Assembly (NCBI RefSeq): GCF_003315035.1
Contig: NZ_QNRE01000014.1
Coordinates: forward strand, 152,413 to 216,412
Reading direction: 5' to 3'
From: Nocardia puris
GTDB lineage: Bacteria; Actinomycetota; Actinomycetes; Mycobacteriales; Mycobacteriaceae
Length of the DNA: 64,000 bases
Within the stretch, counting starts at the first letter, position 1. The number at the start of each line of letters is the position of its first letter. Below are positions 23,376 through 32,383 of the stretch, piece by piece. Under the pieces are notes generated by a model. It was not told the origin of the DNA. It worked only from the letters and a program-made list of their open reading frames with translations, and did no database searches. Position numbers and translations under genes: made by a program.

Positions 23376-25109
23376 CTACCCGTCGGCGGGCACCGGCTCC
23401 AGAATCTCGGGGCGGGGTTCCGGTGCCGCCACGCGCAGGGCGTCGGCGGAGGCGTCGTCAGGCTGGGTCTGGGAGCGGATCTCGGCGTCCACGCGGGCGC
23501 GGTAGGTGCTGATCTCGCGGTCGATCTCGGCCTCGTCCCAGCCGAGCACCGGGGCGACCAGCCGCGCCACCTGTTCGGCGCAGTCCGCACCCCGGTGCGA
23601 GTACTCGATGGAGATGCGGGTGCGCCGGGCCAGGATGTCGTCCAGGTGCAGCGCGCCCTCGGCCGCCGCCGCGTACACCGCCTCCACCTGGAGGTAGGAC
23701 GGCGCGTCGGTGATCGGTTGCAGCAGTTCGGGTTTGCCCTGCGCCATCGCCATCACCTCGTCGATGAGCGAGCCGTAGCGGTCCAGCAGATGCTTCACGC
23801 GGTACGGGTGCACGCCGTAGGACTCGGCCAGCTGCACGGTCTGGTTCACCAGCGCGAAGTACCCGTCCGCGCCGAGCAGCGGCACCTTCTCGGTGATCGA
23901 CGGCGACACCCGCGCCGGAATGTCCTGCGCCGCTTCATCGACGGCGTCGTAGGCCATCACCCGGTAGGTGGTGTACTTGCCGCCCGCGATGGCGACCAAG
24001 CCGGGCGCGATCCGCGCGACGGCGTGCTCCCGCGAGAGCTTCGAGGTCGAATCGCTCTCCCCCGCCAGCAGCGGCCGCAGCCCCGCGTACACGCCGGTGA
24101 TGTCGGCGGGGGTGAGCGGGGTGACCAGCACCTCGTTCACCCGTTCCAGCAGGTAGTCGATATCGGCTTTGGTGGCGGCCGGGTGCGCGAGGTCGAGGTT
24201 CCAGTCGGTGTCGGTGGTCCCGACGATCCAGTGCGCGCCCCACGGGATGACGAACAGGACCGACGTCGCGGTACGCAGGATGATCGCGGCGTCGCTGACG
24301 ATCCGGTCGCGCGGCACCACGATGTGCACGCCCTTGGACGCGCGCACGTGGAAGCGGCCGCGATTGTGCGAGAGCGCCTGCACCTCGTCGGTCCACACAC
24401 CGGTCGCGTTGATCACCACGTGCGCGCGCACCTCGCCCGAACGACCGTCCTCGCTGTCGCGCAGCTTGGCGCCCACGATGCGGTCGGCCTCCCGCAGGAA
24501 TCCCACGACCTGCGTGGACGTGCGGATCACCGCGCCGTAGTGGGCGGCCGTGCGCGCCACCGTCATGGTGTGGCGGGCGTCGTCGACCACGGTGTCGTAG
24601 TAGCTCACGCCGCCGACCAGCGAATCCCTGCGCATGCCGGGCGCCAGTCGCAGCGCGCCCGCCCTGGTCAGATGATGCTGTCCCGGAACGGATTTCGCGC
24701 CGCCCATGGTGTCGTAGAGCACCAGGCCCGAGGCCACGTACGGCCGCTCCCAGACCCGGCGGGTGAGCGGGTAGAGGAACCGCAGCGGTTTCACCAGGTG
24801 CGGCGAGAGCGTCGAGAGCGCCAGCTCCCGTTCGCGCAGGGCCTCGCGGACCAGCCCGAACTCCAGCTGTTCGAGGTAGCGCAGGCCGCCGTGGAACATC
24901 TTCGACGACCTGCTCGAGGTGCCCGACGCGAGATCGCGCGCCTCCACCAGGGCCACCGACAGGCCACGGGTCGCCGCGTCCAGCGCGACACCGGCGCCCA
25001 CCACGCCGCCGCCTATGACGAGCACGTCGAAGTGCTCCTTGCCGAGCCGTTCCCAGGCCGCGCGCCGCTGCTCGGGGCCGAGGAACTGCGAATCCGGTTT
25101 CTTGGTCAT
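23376..25109 (-). CDS. glpD2: Glycerol-3-phosphate dehydrogenase (FAD)
   Basis: This 577-residue flavoenzyme oxidises sn-glycerol 3-phosphate to dihydroxyacetone phosphate and passes electrons to quinone at the membrane. ATG 25109 (MTKKPDSQF) is chosen because GGAGGT sits 7 nt upstream. The FAD-binding motif is VLVIGGGVVGAGVALDAATR (about 29-48). Family signatures SSRSSKMFHGGLRYLEQ and VGTTDTDW follow, and a C-terminal DAO_C domain contains YGVHPYRVKHLLDRYGS. It is divergent from glpK, so the two genes probably respond together to glycerol. The position relative to lpdA matches Rv3302c. Confidence 0.94.
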   Translation of the reverse strand: MTKKPDSQFLGPEQRRAAWERLGKEHFDVLVIGGGVVGAGVALDAATRGLSVALVEARDLASGTSSRSSKMFHGGLRYLEQLEFGLVREALRERELALSTLSPHLVKPLRFLYPLTRRVWERPYVASGLVLYDTMGGAKSVPGQHHLTRAGALRLAPGMRRDSLVGGVSYYDTVVDDARHTMTVARTAAHYGAVIRTSTQVVGFLREADRIVGAKLRDSEDGRSGEVRAHVVINATGVWTDEVQALSHNRGRFHVRASKGVHIVVPRDRIVSDAAIILRTATSVLFVIPWGAHWIVGTTDTDWNLDLAHPAATKADIDYLLERVNEVLVTPLTPADITGVYAGLRPLLAGESDSTSKLSREHAVARIAPGLVAIAGGKYTTYRVMAYDAVDEAAQDIPARVSPSITEKVPLLGADGYFALVNQTVQLAESYGVHPYRVKHLLDRYGSLIDEVMAMAQGKPELLQPITDAPSYLQVEAVYAAAAEGALHLDDILARRTRISIEYSHRGADCAEQVARLVAPVLGWDEAEIDREISTYRARVDAEIRSQTQPDDASADALRVAAPEPRPEILEPVPADG

Positions 25110-25272
25110 GCTCGACACCTCCACACCCAGCGCCCTCATGTCGCGGGTATCGCCTGGCACGTGCTCGGGTTACAGGCTATGCGAACCGCCGGGTCTCGTC
25201 CCCGTCGGCGGGTCCAGGTGTGTCGCGGTGGTCACCGCGCGCGATGCGGCCCACGGTCGGGGCGGCGTTTAG

Positions 25273-25284
25273 TAACCTGCTGCA
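25273..25284 (+). promoter_or_regulatory. Leaderless-type -10 of glpK
   Basis: TAACCT (25273-25278) lies 6 nt before the glpK ATG with no Shine-Dalgarno sequence. Confidence 0.5.
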
Positions 25285-26784
25285 ATGCGTCGCTATGTGG
25301 CCGCCATCGATCAGGGCACGACATCGAGCAGGTGCATCGTCTTCGACCAGGGCGGCCGCGTGATCGGGGTGGCCCAGCGCGAACACGAGCAGCTCTTCCC
25401 GAAGCCCGGCTGGGTCGAGCACGACCCCGAAACCCTCTGGCGCAACACCGAACTCGTCCTCGGCGAGGTGCTCGGCCGGCAGTCGCTGAGCGCGGCCGAC
25501 ATCGCCGCCGTCGGCATCACCAACCAGCGCGAGACCACCGTGGTGTGGGAGCGCGCGACCGGCGAGCCGATCCACAACGCCATCGTCTGGCAGGACACCC
25601 GCACCGACCGGCTCGTCGGCGAACTCGGCGGCGAGCACGGCCCCACCCGCTACGCCGACCGCACCGGACTGCCGCTGTCCACCTACTTCGCGGGCCCCAA
25701 GCTGCGGTGGATCCTCGATCACGTGCCCGGCTCGCGGGAACGGGCCGAGGCCGGGGAACTGTGCTTCGGCACCATCGACTCGTGGGTGCTGTGGAACCTC
25801 ACCGGCCTGCACGTCACCGACGTCACCAACGCCTCGCGCACCATGCTGATGGATCTGCGCACCTCGAGCTGGGATCCGCGGATCTGCGCCGAGTTCGGCA
25901 TCCCGGAGGCGATGCTCCCCGAGATCCGCAGTTCCTCCGAGGTGTACGGGGAGATCACCTCCGGCCCGCTGGCGGGCGTTCCGGTGGCCGGCATCCTCGG
26001 CGATCAACAGGCCGCCACCTTCGGGCAGGCCTGCCTGTTGCCCGGCGAGGCCAAGAACACGTACGGCACAGGCAATTTCATGCTGCTCAACACCGGCACC
26101 ACGCCGGTGTTCAGCAAGCACGGCCTGCTCACCACCGTCTGCTATCGGCTCGGCGACCAGCCCGCGGTGTACGCGCTGGAAGGCTCCATCGCGGTGACCG
26201 GCTCGCTGGTGCAATGGTTGCGCGACAACCTGGGCATCATCGCCTCCGCCGACGAGATCGAACCGCTCGCCCGCAGCGTCGAGGACAACGGCGGCGCCTA
26301 TATCGTGCCCGCCTTCTCCGGGCTGTTCGCGCCGCGCTGGCGCCCGGACGCGCGCGGCGTCATCGCGGGGCTCACCCGTTTCGTCAACCGCGCGCACCTG
26401 GCCCGCGCCGTGCTGGAATCCACCGCCTTCCAGACCCTGGAGGTGGTGGACGCGATGCGCGCCGACGCCGAATCCCAGCACCTGGACCTGGAACTGACCA
26501 CGCTGAAGGTGGACGGCGGCATGACCGGCAACGACCTGCTCATGCAGTTCCAGTCCGACGTGCTCGACGTGCCCGTGGTGCGCCCGGTCGTCACCGAGAC
26601 CACCGCACTCGGCGCCGCCTACGCCGCGGGCCTGGCCGTGGGCTACTGGCCGAGCACCGACGAGATCCGCGCCAACTGGGCCGCCGACACCACGTGGCGG
26701 CCGACCATGGCGGCCGAGGACCGCGCGCGCCGCATCGCGGCGTGGAACAAGGCGGTGGAGCGCACGTACGACTGGGTGGACTGA
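25285..26784 (+). CDS. glpK: Glycerol kinase
   Basis: A 499-residue FGGY-family kinase phosphorylating glycerol to sn-glycerol 3-phosphate. The start MRRYVAAIDQGTTSSRCIVF carries the phosphate-binding DQGTTSSR loop. Further family motifs are GWVEHDPETLW, GITNQRETTVVW, GDQQAATFGQACL, YGTGNFMLLNTG and the C-terminal KVDGGMTGNDLLMQFQSDVL. The length is typical. It is divergent from glpD2, giving a complete glycerol-to-DHAP route. No glycerol facilitator gene is present nearby. Confidence 0.96.
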   Translation: MRRYVAAIDQGTTSSRCIVFDQGGRVIGVAQREHEQLFPKPGWVEHDPETLWRNTELVLGEVLGRQSLSAADIAAVGITNQRETTVVWERATGEPIHNAIVWQDTRTDRLVGELGGEHGPTRYADRTGLPLSTYFAGPKLRWILDHVPGSRERAEAGELCFGTIDSWVLWNLTGLHVTDVTNASRTMLMDLRTSSWDPRICAEFGIPEAMLPEIRSSSEVYGEITSGPLAGVPVAGILGDQQAATFGQACLLPGEAKNTYGTGNFMLLNTGTTPVFSKHGLLTTVCYRLGDQPAVYALEGSIAVTGSLVQWLRDNLGIIASADEIEPLARSVEDNGGAYIVPAFSGLFAPRWRPDARGVIAGLTRFVNRAHLARAVLESTAFQTLEVVDAMRADAESQHLDLELTTLKVDGGMTGNDLLMQFQSDVLDVPVVRPVVTETTALGAAYAAGLAVGYWPSTDEIRANWAADTTWRPTMAAEDRARRIAAWNKAVERTYDWVD

Positions 26785-27167
26785 GCGCAGGGCCGAGACG
26801 GCGTGCGGCCGCACTCGCCGCGCACCGGCGTTCAAGCGGCCGATCCGCGGACGCGTTGCGCTGTCCGAGCGCCTGCCGCCGAACCCGGAGTGCGCGCCGC
26901 TCAACCCAAGCGCCTGCGGCCCAACTCACGTGCCTGCCGCTCAACCCACACGCCCGCCGCCCAACGCACGCGCCTTCCGCCCAACCTGGAGTGCGCGCCG
27001 CCCAACCCACAGCCGCTGCCGCCCAACCCACACGCCTACCGCTCAACCCACGCGCCGACCGCTCAACCCAGGTGCCTGCCACCACCCAACCCACGCGCGA
27101 ACCGCCGAGTCCAGGCACGTGCCGCTGATTCGTCCAGCGCCGAGGCGTATGGACCGCTGGGACCGCG
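26785..27167. other. 383-bp noncoding gap dominated by a minisatellite
   Basis: This gap separates convergent glpK and the aminotransferase gene. Both strands have open frames, but they follow the repeat. The 20/21-bp period does not preserve a reading frame, so coding is unlikely. Confidence 0.6.
26868..27104. repeat. Degenerate ~20-bp minisatellite, about 11 copies
   Basis: Units of 20-21 bp (one 23) follow the consensus ACGCGCCTGCCGCCCAACCC, with CTCAACCC or CCCAACCC as the most constant part. Examples are ACGTGCCTGCCGCTCAACCC and ACACGCCCGCCGCCCAACGC. It lies between two convergent genes, where length changes should be tolerated. Confidence 0.8.
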
Positions 27168-28346
27168 CTACCCCGCGTGCGCCTGGGCGAGGCGGTCGAT
27201 CGCCGTCTCCAGCGTCTGTGCGTCGGAGGTCGTGAAGCACATGCGCAGCGAGTGCCGGTAGCCCTCGCCGACCGCGAACGCCGAACCGGGCACGAACGCG
27301 ACGCCCGCCTCCAGCGCTCGGGGCAGCAGGGCGCCGGTATCGGTGCCGTCGGTGAAGTCGGCCCACACGAACATGCCGCCGGTGGCGTCGGTGCAGGTGA
27401 TCCGGTCGCCGAAACGGGTGCGCACCGCGTGCACGAGCGCCTTGGCCCGCTCGCCGTAGGCGGCGCGCACGCGATCGACGTGCGCGCTCAACCACGCGTC
27501 GTCCGAGAGCAATTCGGTGGCGATCTGCTGGGTGAGCGCCGAACCGCACAGGTCCGCACCCTGTTTCAGCAACTCGACCGCGCGGCACACCGCATCGGGC
27601 GCCACCATCCAGCCCACGCGCAGGGTGGGCGCGAGGATCTTGGACACGCTGGAGAGGCGAATCACGGTGGGCGAGAACATCGCCACCGGTTCCGGTGTGG
27701 GTTCGTCGAACCACAGCTCGCCGTACGGGTCGTCCTCGATCACCCAGAAACCATGGGCGACAGCCAGTTCCGCGAGTTCGCGGCGGCGGCGCGGGCTCAT
27801 GGTGACCCCGCCCGGGTTGTGGAAATTGCTCACCGTGTGAACCACCGCGGGACGTTCCCCACGCGCCAGCAGCTCGCGCAGCGCGTCCACGCGCATGCCC
27901 TCACCGTCCAGCGGCACCGCGACGATCCGCGCGCCCGCCGCCCGGAACACTTGCAGCGCACCGACATACGCCGGGTCCTCCACCACGGCCAGCGCGCCGG
28001 GATCGAGCAGCACCTCGGCGAGCAGCGAGAGCGCCTGCTGCGACCCGTGCGTGACGAACACCTCCGAGACCGGCACCGGCCGCCCGAGCCGCGCGGATTC
28101 GCGGGCGGCCAGCACGTCGCGCAGCGGACCCCAGCCGGGCGACTCGGTGTACTGGAGGCACCCGGCCCCGGCGAGCGCCGCGTCGGCGGCCGCGGCGATG
28201 CGCTCGCGCGGCATGAGCGCCGCATCGGGCAGCCCGCCCGCCAGGCTGACCACCTCGGCGCGGGTGGTCAGCTTCAGCAGGTCGCGGATCGCCGAGCTCT
28301 TCAGCGTGGCGAGTTTGCCCGCCAGCGGCGGCAGGGTCGGCGACAT
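27168..28346 (-). CDS. PLP-dependent class I/II aminotransferase (2-aminoadipate aminotransferase-like)
   Basis: This 392-residue fold-type I aminotransferase resembles the MocR-type aminotransferase domain without its GntR DNA-binding part. ATG 28346 is preferred, with GGAGGT upstream. Motifs are VSLAGGLPDAALMP, VTHGSQQALSLLAEVLLDPG (phosphate cup), NFHNPGGVTMS (Asn), IEDDPYGELWF (Asp/Tyr) and RLSSVSKILAPTLRVGWM with the PLP lysine near 235. Likely roles are 2-aminoadipate, aromatic or branched-chain transamination. The substrate cannot be fixed from sequence. Two direct operator-like repeats lie upstream. Confidence 0.87.
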   Translation of the reverse strand: MSPTLPPLAGKLATLKSSAIRDLLKLTTRAEVVSLAGGLPDAALMPRERIAAAADAALAGAGCLQYTESPGWGPLRDVLAARESARLGRPVPVSEVFVTHGSQQALSLLAEVLLDPGALAVVEDPAYVGALQVFRAAGARIVAVPLDGEGMRVDALRELLARGERPAVVHTVSNFHNPGGVTMSPRRRRELAELAVAHGFWVIEDDPYGELWFDEPTPEPVAMFSPTVIRLSSVSKILAPTLRVGWMVAPDAVCRAVELLKQGADLCGSALTQQIATELLSDDAWLSAHVDRVRAAYGERAKALVHAVRTRFGDRITCTDATGGMFVWADFTDGTDTGALLPRALEAGVAFVPGSAFAVGEGYRHSLRMCFTTSDAQTLETAIDRLAQAHAG

Positions 28347-28402
28347 GGGAAACCTCCGGGGGTACGCCTCGGTCAGCGATACCCCACTGTCGCACAGTGT
28401 GA

Positions 28403-28434
28403 CCACGATATGAAATTACATTCCCACGATATGA
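28403..28434. promoter_or_regulatory. Direct repeat CCACGATATGA x2, candidate operator
   Basis: Two identical 11-bp copies (28403-28413 and 28424-28434) are 21 bp apart, two helical turns, upstream of the aminotransferase on the minus strand. Nearby CACAGTGTG is a further near-palindrome. Spacing on one DNA face suggests cooperative regulator binding. Confidence 0.5.
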
Positions 28435-28436
28435 GA

Positions 28437-29471
28437 CTAGCTGGCGCTCTTGGTGAGAATGGCGGTGAGCAGCGTCTGTCCGTCCCTGGTCACCGTGGTC
28501 ACGATCTGCGGGTACACCGTGGTGATGCCGTCGGGGTTGTGCTGGGTGAGCGCGACGTCGTAGGTGTCGGGCGCGGTCTCCGTGATGCGCAGGCAGTGCG
28601 TGGTGCCCTGCGGGATGCTCTCGTCGATCGCCTTCTGGATCTCGGCGGCCGGGGAGAAACGCCCGTCCGGAGCCACGAACTGGCGCACCCGCTCACCACT
28701 GCGGTCCACGTAGAACGCATACTGGAAGCCCAAGATCGCGTCCGGCCCGTTGCTGGTGCCGCCCTTGCCGTTGCCGACCACGACGTTGCCCTCCCGGCTG
28801 GCGGGGCAGCTCAGCGCAGCCGCGGTGGTCGACGGGGGCGGGGGCGCGGCCGTGGCGTCGCCCGGCTCGTCGTCACCGCCGCCGAGGGCGACCACGATCA
28901 CGACGAGCGCGATCACCACGGCCAGCGCGGCCGCCACACCGGTCACGATCCAGCGCATATTGCCGTTCGACCCGCTGCTCGGCGGCGCGACGGGCGCGCT
29001 CGGCGCGAGACGCTTGGCGATCGGGTCGTCGACCCAGGAGAGACCGGAGCCGGCGGCACGCGACTCCGCGGGCGGCTTCGGTACGTCGCCCGAATCGGTG
29101 GGGCTCCACCAGCGCTCCGAACCACCACCGGCCGGGGGCGTCGGAGGCGGGGGCGTGCCCGTGGAGTAGCGCACCGTGGCGTCGGTGGCGTTGTCCGCCT
29201 CGGGCGCGGGCGGCGGTGCCGGTCGCGGCGGTGGATTGTCGGGGAAGACCGTGGTCTCGGGCGCGCGGTACTGCGGCGGAGGCGGGGGCACCGGCGGAGC
29301 GCCACCGTCGGCGGGACGCCAGCCCACCTCCGGGTGATCACCGGGCCACTGCGCACCGGCCTCGCCCAACTCGGGACCGCCGAAATCGCGCACCGGCGGC
29401 CCGAAGTCGTTCACCGGCGGGCCGAACGCCGACCCGGCGTCTTTGTCCCTGGCGTCGTCCTCGGAGCCCAC
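28437..29471 (-). CDS. Single-pass membrane protein with Pro-rich cytoplasmic N-terminus
   Basis: This 344-residue protein has a long Pro/Asp/Gly-rich N-terminal region (about 1-165), one TM helix (about 172-195: WIVTGVAAALAVVIALVVIV), a short Thr/Pro linker and a folded extracytoplasmic domain of about 120 residues. That domain has two cysteines (LSCPASREG, THCLRITE) that could form a disulfide. The start is GTG 29471, with AAAGGA upstream. Similar architecture is common in Nocardia and mycobacterial cell-envelope proteins. No specific family is recognised. A secreted protein gene lies upstream on the same strand but behind its own terminator. Confidence 0.7.
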   Translation of the reverse strand: MGSEDDARDKDAGSAFGPPVNDFGPPVRDFGGPELGEAGAQWPGDHPEVGWRPADGGAPPVPPPPPQYRAPETTVFPDNPPPRPAPPPAPEADNATDATVRYSTGTPPPPTPPAGGGSERWWSPTDSGDVPKPPAESRAAGSGLSWVDDPIAKRLAPSAPVAPPSSGSNGNMRWIVTGVAAALAVVIALVVIVVALGGGDDEPGDATAAPPPPSTTAAALSCPASREGNVVVGNGKGGTSNGPDAILGFQYAFYVDRSGERVRQFVAPDGRFSPAAEIQKAIDESIPQGTTHCLRITETAPDTYDVALTQHNPDGITTVYPQIVTTVTRDGQTLLTAILTKSAS

Positions 29472-29496
29472 TGCCAATCCTTTCCCCTGAACACAC

Positions 29497-29528
29497 GGGT
29501 GGGGCGGTCGCGAACGACCGCCCCACCC
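29497..29528. terminator. Terminator hairpin
   Basis: A perfect 14-bp stem (GGGTGGGGCGGTCG / CGACCGCCCCACCC) with tetraloop CGAA lies between two minus-strand envelope genes. It ends transcription of the upstream secreted-protein gene. Confidence 0.8.
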
Positions 29529-29542
29529 GCCGACAGCTCATC

Positions 29543-30589
29543 TCAGTACTGGAACGAACCACCCCACTGGGTGGTCACACCAGCGACGTTGACCGTCTGC
29601 GGCGCCAGATCACCCGCGGGCACGATCGTCGGCAGTTTAACCTGCGAGGCGGCCTCCAGCGCGGCCGCTCCGCCCGGCTGCTGGGCGATCCACTGCTCGA
29701 CCGCGGCCTTCGCCAGATTCACCTGGGTGGTGTCGACCACGAAGGAGCTCTGGTTGTCGGGCAGGCCCTCGCCACCGGTGAAGCTGGCGACCTTGATGGT
29801 GTTGACGTCGACGAACTCGACCGAGACGCCCGCCTCACCGCGACCGGTGGGGGTGCTGTAGCCGATGGTGCCGACGTAGCCCGCTTCGTTGCTGAAGTGG
29901 TGGGTGTTGGCGACGTGGCCCGGCAGCAGTGTGCCGCCGTCGACGCTCGCGCCGATCTCCTGGTGCGGACCGGTCATCTCGACGACCGGCGCGGCGGGGG
30001 CGGCCTCGTGGCGCGGGGCCTCCCAGCGCGGCTCCTGTACCAGAGTGTCGGCGCCCGACGGCTGCTCCGGCTGCGCGGCGCTCGCCTCGTCGTCCTCGTC
30101 GGCACCCGCGGCGGGGGCGTCCGGGTTCTCGGCCTGCCCGCCCTCCGGCGCGTCCGGCGAGGTGGTGCCCGGCTGCACCGGCGTGGGCTCGGCGCCCTCG
30201 TTCTCGGTGTTCGCGGCCGGCTGGCCCGGTACCGGCAGCGGCGCGACGCGCGGCGGGGTGACACCCGGCTGCGTCGGCGTGGCCAGTCGCGGATCCTGCG
30301 GCTGCTCCGGCATGACCTGGTTGGGGTCCGGGGTGCTCACTCCCGGCTGGCTCGGGGTCGGGTTGTTCTGCCCGCCCTGTCCGGGCCGCTCGCGCTCGTC
30401 ACCCGGGGTGTTCTCGTCACTCTCGCCGGTGCCCGGCTGGGCCGGAGCGGGAGTGGTCGGCGTGGTCGGATCGTTCGGAACCGCCCCCGCCGGCGCCGCC
30501 AGCAGCGTCGCCACCGCGGCCGCTGCGGCCAGTGGCAACGAGGTGCTAGCCATCGCTCGCTGCGCCCGACTCGGCTTACGATGTTTCAC
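29543..30589 (-). CDS. Secreted Pro/Thr/Asp-rich protein, unknown function
   Basis: This 348-residue protein starts at GTG 30589 (MKHRKPSRAQRAMAST). It has a clear signal peptide (hydrophobic core LPLAAAAAVATLLAAPAGA, cleavage likely after AGA). A disordered Pro/Gly/Asn/Glu-rich region follows (about 40-230), with repeated (T)QPG motifs such as PSQPGVSTPDP, PTQPGVTPP and PVQPGTTSP. A C-terminal domain of about 115 residues contains HEAAPAAPVVEMTGPHQEIG and VEFVDVNTIKVASFTGGEG. Such Pro-rich exported proteins are typical of the mycolate cell envelope. No enzymatic motif is visible. Confidence 0.75.
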   Translation of the reverse strand: MKHRKPSRAQRAMASTSLPLAAAAAVATLLAAPAGAVPNDPTTPTTPAPAQPGTGESDENTPGDERERPGQGGQNNPTPSQPGVSTPDPNQVMPEQPQDPRLATPTQPGVTPPRVAPLPVPGQPAANTENEGAEPTPVQPGTTSPDAPEGGQAENPDAPAAGADEDDEASAAQPEQPSGADTLVQEPRWEAPRHEAAPAAPVVEMTGPHQEIGASVDGGTLLPGHVANTHHFSNEAGYVGTIGYSTPTGRGEAGVSVEFVDVNTIKVASFTGGEGLPDNQSSFVVDTTQVNLAKAAVEQWIAQQPGGAAALEAASQVKLPTIVPAGDLAPQTVNVAGVTTQWGGSFQY

Positions 30590-30820
30590 TTTTCCGCCAA
30601 TTCCTTCCCGGGTGCGACCGTGGCGGTCACACTCAGCCTGTCCCTGCGAGACGGCACTCGATCGCCGGACGACCCTGGGTCGTCCGCTGTCCGGTTCGGG
30701 AAAGAAAACATCCCCCACACCAGTACACGCGACCGCCCGCCGATCGCATCTCTGCCGGGGAGTCAACCACAACTACGCCCCCGGGGCAACGCGGTGAAAT
30801 CCCCGTGCAGGCAACATCAC

Positions 30821-32230
30821 TCAATCGAGGTCGTCGTGGCGCATGAGCAGGCGCGCCGCCTCGGTCACCGATCCGGTCAGCGACGGGTACACCGAGAACG
30901 TCTGCGCCAAGTCGTTGACCGTGAGGTTGTTCTGCACCGCCAGCGCGATGGGCAGGATCAGCTCCGAGGCGATCGGCGCGACCACCACACCACCGATCAC
31001 CACGCCGGTCGCGGGGCGGCAGAAGATCTTGACGAAGCCGCGCCGCAGCCCCGACATCTTGGCCCGCGGATTGGTGTTCAGCGGCAGCATGACAGTGCGC
31101 GCGGGCACCTCACCGTTGTCGATCGCGGTCTGGCTCACGCCGACGGTCGCGATCTCCGGGCGGGTGAACACCGCCGAGGCCACCGTCTTCAGACGGATCG
31201 GGCTCACGCCCTCGCCCAGCGCGTGATACATCGCGATGCGGCCCTGCATGGCGGCCACCGAGGCCAGCGGCAGCAGGCCCGTGCAGTCGCCCGCGGCGTA
31301 GACGCCCGACACCGAAGTGCGCGAGACGCGGTCCACCCGCAGATAGCCGCCGCGGTCGAGTTCGATGCCCACTTCCGCGAGACCGAGATCACTCGTATTG
31401 GGAGTGGAGCCGACCGTCATCAGCGCGTGCGTGCCGCTCACCGTGCGGCCGTCGGACAGTTTCACCACGATGCCCTCGGCGGTGCGCTCCACCGCGTCGG
31501 CGCGCGCGTGCTTGACCAGTTCCACGCCGCGCTCGGCCAGCGCCTCCTCCAGCACCAGCGCCGCGTCGGCGTCCTCGCCGGGCAGCACCCGGTCGCGGCT
31601 GGACACCAGCTTCACCCGCACGCCCAATTCCGTGTAGGCCGAGACGAATTCGGCGCCCGTGACACCGGAACCGACCACCACCAGGGTCTCCGGCAGTTCG
31701 CGCAGGTCGTAGAGCTGGCGCCAGGTCAGGATGCGCTCACCGTCGGGCTCCGCGCCCGGCAGCACCCGCGGGCTCGCGCCCGTCGCGATCAGCACCACCT
31801 CGGCCTCGAGCACCCGCTCGCGTTCCGCGCCGCCATCGGCGCGCACCAGCAGGCGGTGCGGGCCACGGCCCTGCGCGGCGCCGGTGAACTCGGCCCGGCC
31901 CGACACCACCGTCACCCCGGCCGACTGCAGCTTGGACCGGATGTCGGAGGACTGGGCCAGCGCCAGCGCCTTCACGCGGGCGTTCACCTCGGGCAGCCGC
32001 ACCGCGGCCTGGCTCGGGTCGAGCGTGATGCCCAGATCCTTGGCCCGGCGCAGATCCGTGCGCACTCCGGTCGAGGCGATGAAGGTCTTGGAGGGGACGC
32101 AGTCCCACAGCACACACGCGCCACCGATGCCGTCGCGGTCGATCAGCGTCACCTCCGCGCCGTGCTGGGCCGCGACGAGAGCCGCTTCGTAACCGGCCGG
32201 TCCGCCGCCGATGATCGCAATGCGGGTCAT
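30821..32230 (-). CDS. lpdA: NAD(P)H-quinone dehydrogenase, LpdA-type flavoprotein disulfide reductase
   Basis: This 469-residue homodimeric flavoprotein has IIGGGPAGYEAAL (FAD), VVGSGVTGAEFVSAY (NAD(P)H) and YAAGDCTGLLPLASVAAMQG. Position next to amidohydrolases and close to glpD2 matches Rv3303c, described as a quinone reductase rather than a lipoamide dehydrogenase. The C-terminal active-site His-Glu dyad of true lipoamide dehydrogenases is missing (SVYPSLTGSV replaces HxHPTxxE), which supports that role. Unusually, the N-terminal motif is CVLWDC (Cys39/Cys44), an intact CxxxxC, so a redox disulfide is possible here. Confidence 0.9.
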   Translation of the reverse strand: MTRIAIIGGGPAGYEAALVAAQHGAEVTLIDRDGIGGACVLWDCVPSKTFIASTGVRTDLRRAKDLGITLDPSQAAVRLPEVNARVKALALAQSSDIRSKLQSAGVTVVSGRAEFTGAAQGRGPHRLLVRADGGAERERVLEAEVVLIATGASPRVLPGAEPDGERILTWRQLYDLRELPETLVVVGSGVTGAEFVSAYTELGVRVKLVSSRDRVLPGEDADAALVLEEALAERGVELVKHARADAVERTAEGIVVKLSDGRTVSGTHALMTVGSTPNTSDLGLAEVGIELDRGGYLRVDRVSRTSVSGVYAAGDCTGLLPLASVAAMQGRIAMYHALGEGVSPIRLKTVASAVFTRPEIATVGVSQTAIDNGEVPARTVMLPLNTNPRAKMSGLRRGFVKIFCRPATGVVIGGVVVAPIASELILPIALAVQNNLTVNDLAQTFSVYPSLTGSVTEAARLLMRHDDLD

Positions 32231-32370
32231 GGATACCTCCGCTCGGGCTGTCGACCGGGATCTCCGGTACCGGGCACAACGTTAGTGGTCGCGGCGTCGT
32301 GAGCCGCACCGTGCCCGGCGAACACGGCGTCATATGGGCGGGATACGGAAGATCCCGCGCGGTTATTGGC

Positions 32371-32383
32371 TACGCTCTTGCAC
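32371..32383 (+). promoter_or_regulatory. Leaderless-type -10 element
   Basis: TACGCT (32371-32376) is 7 nt before GTG 32384. This places the start of the next gene at that codon rather than the upstream TTG. Confidence 0.5.

Noticed and set aside
26591..27118. Minus-strand frame across the minisatellite with recurring Gly-Trp motifs
   Set aside because: The repeat unit is 20-21 bp, so the pattern drifts in frame, and the frame continues antisense into glpK.
23337..27128. 1263-codon plus-strand frame
   Set aside because: It runs antisense to glpD2 and out of frame through glpK, so it cannot be a single protein.
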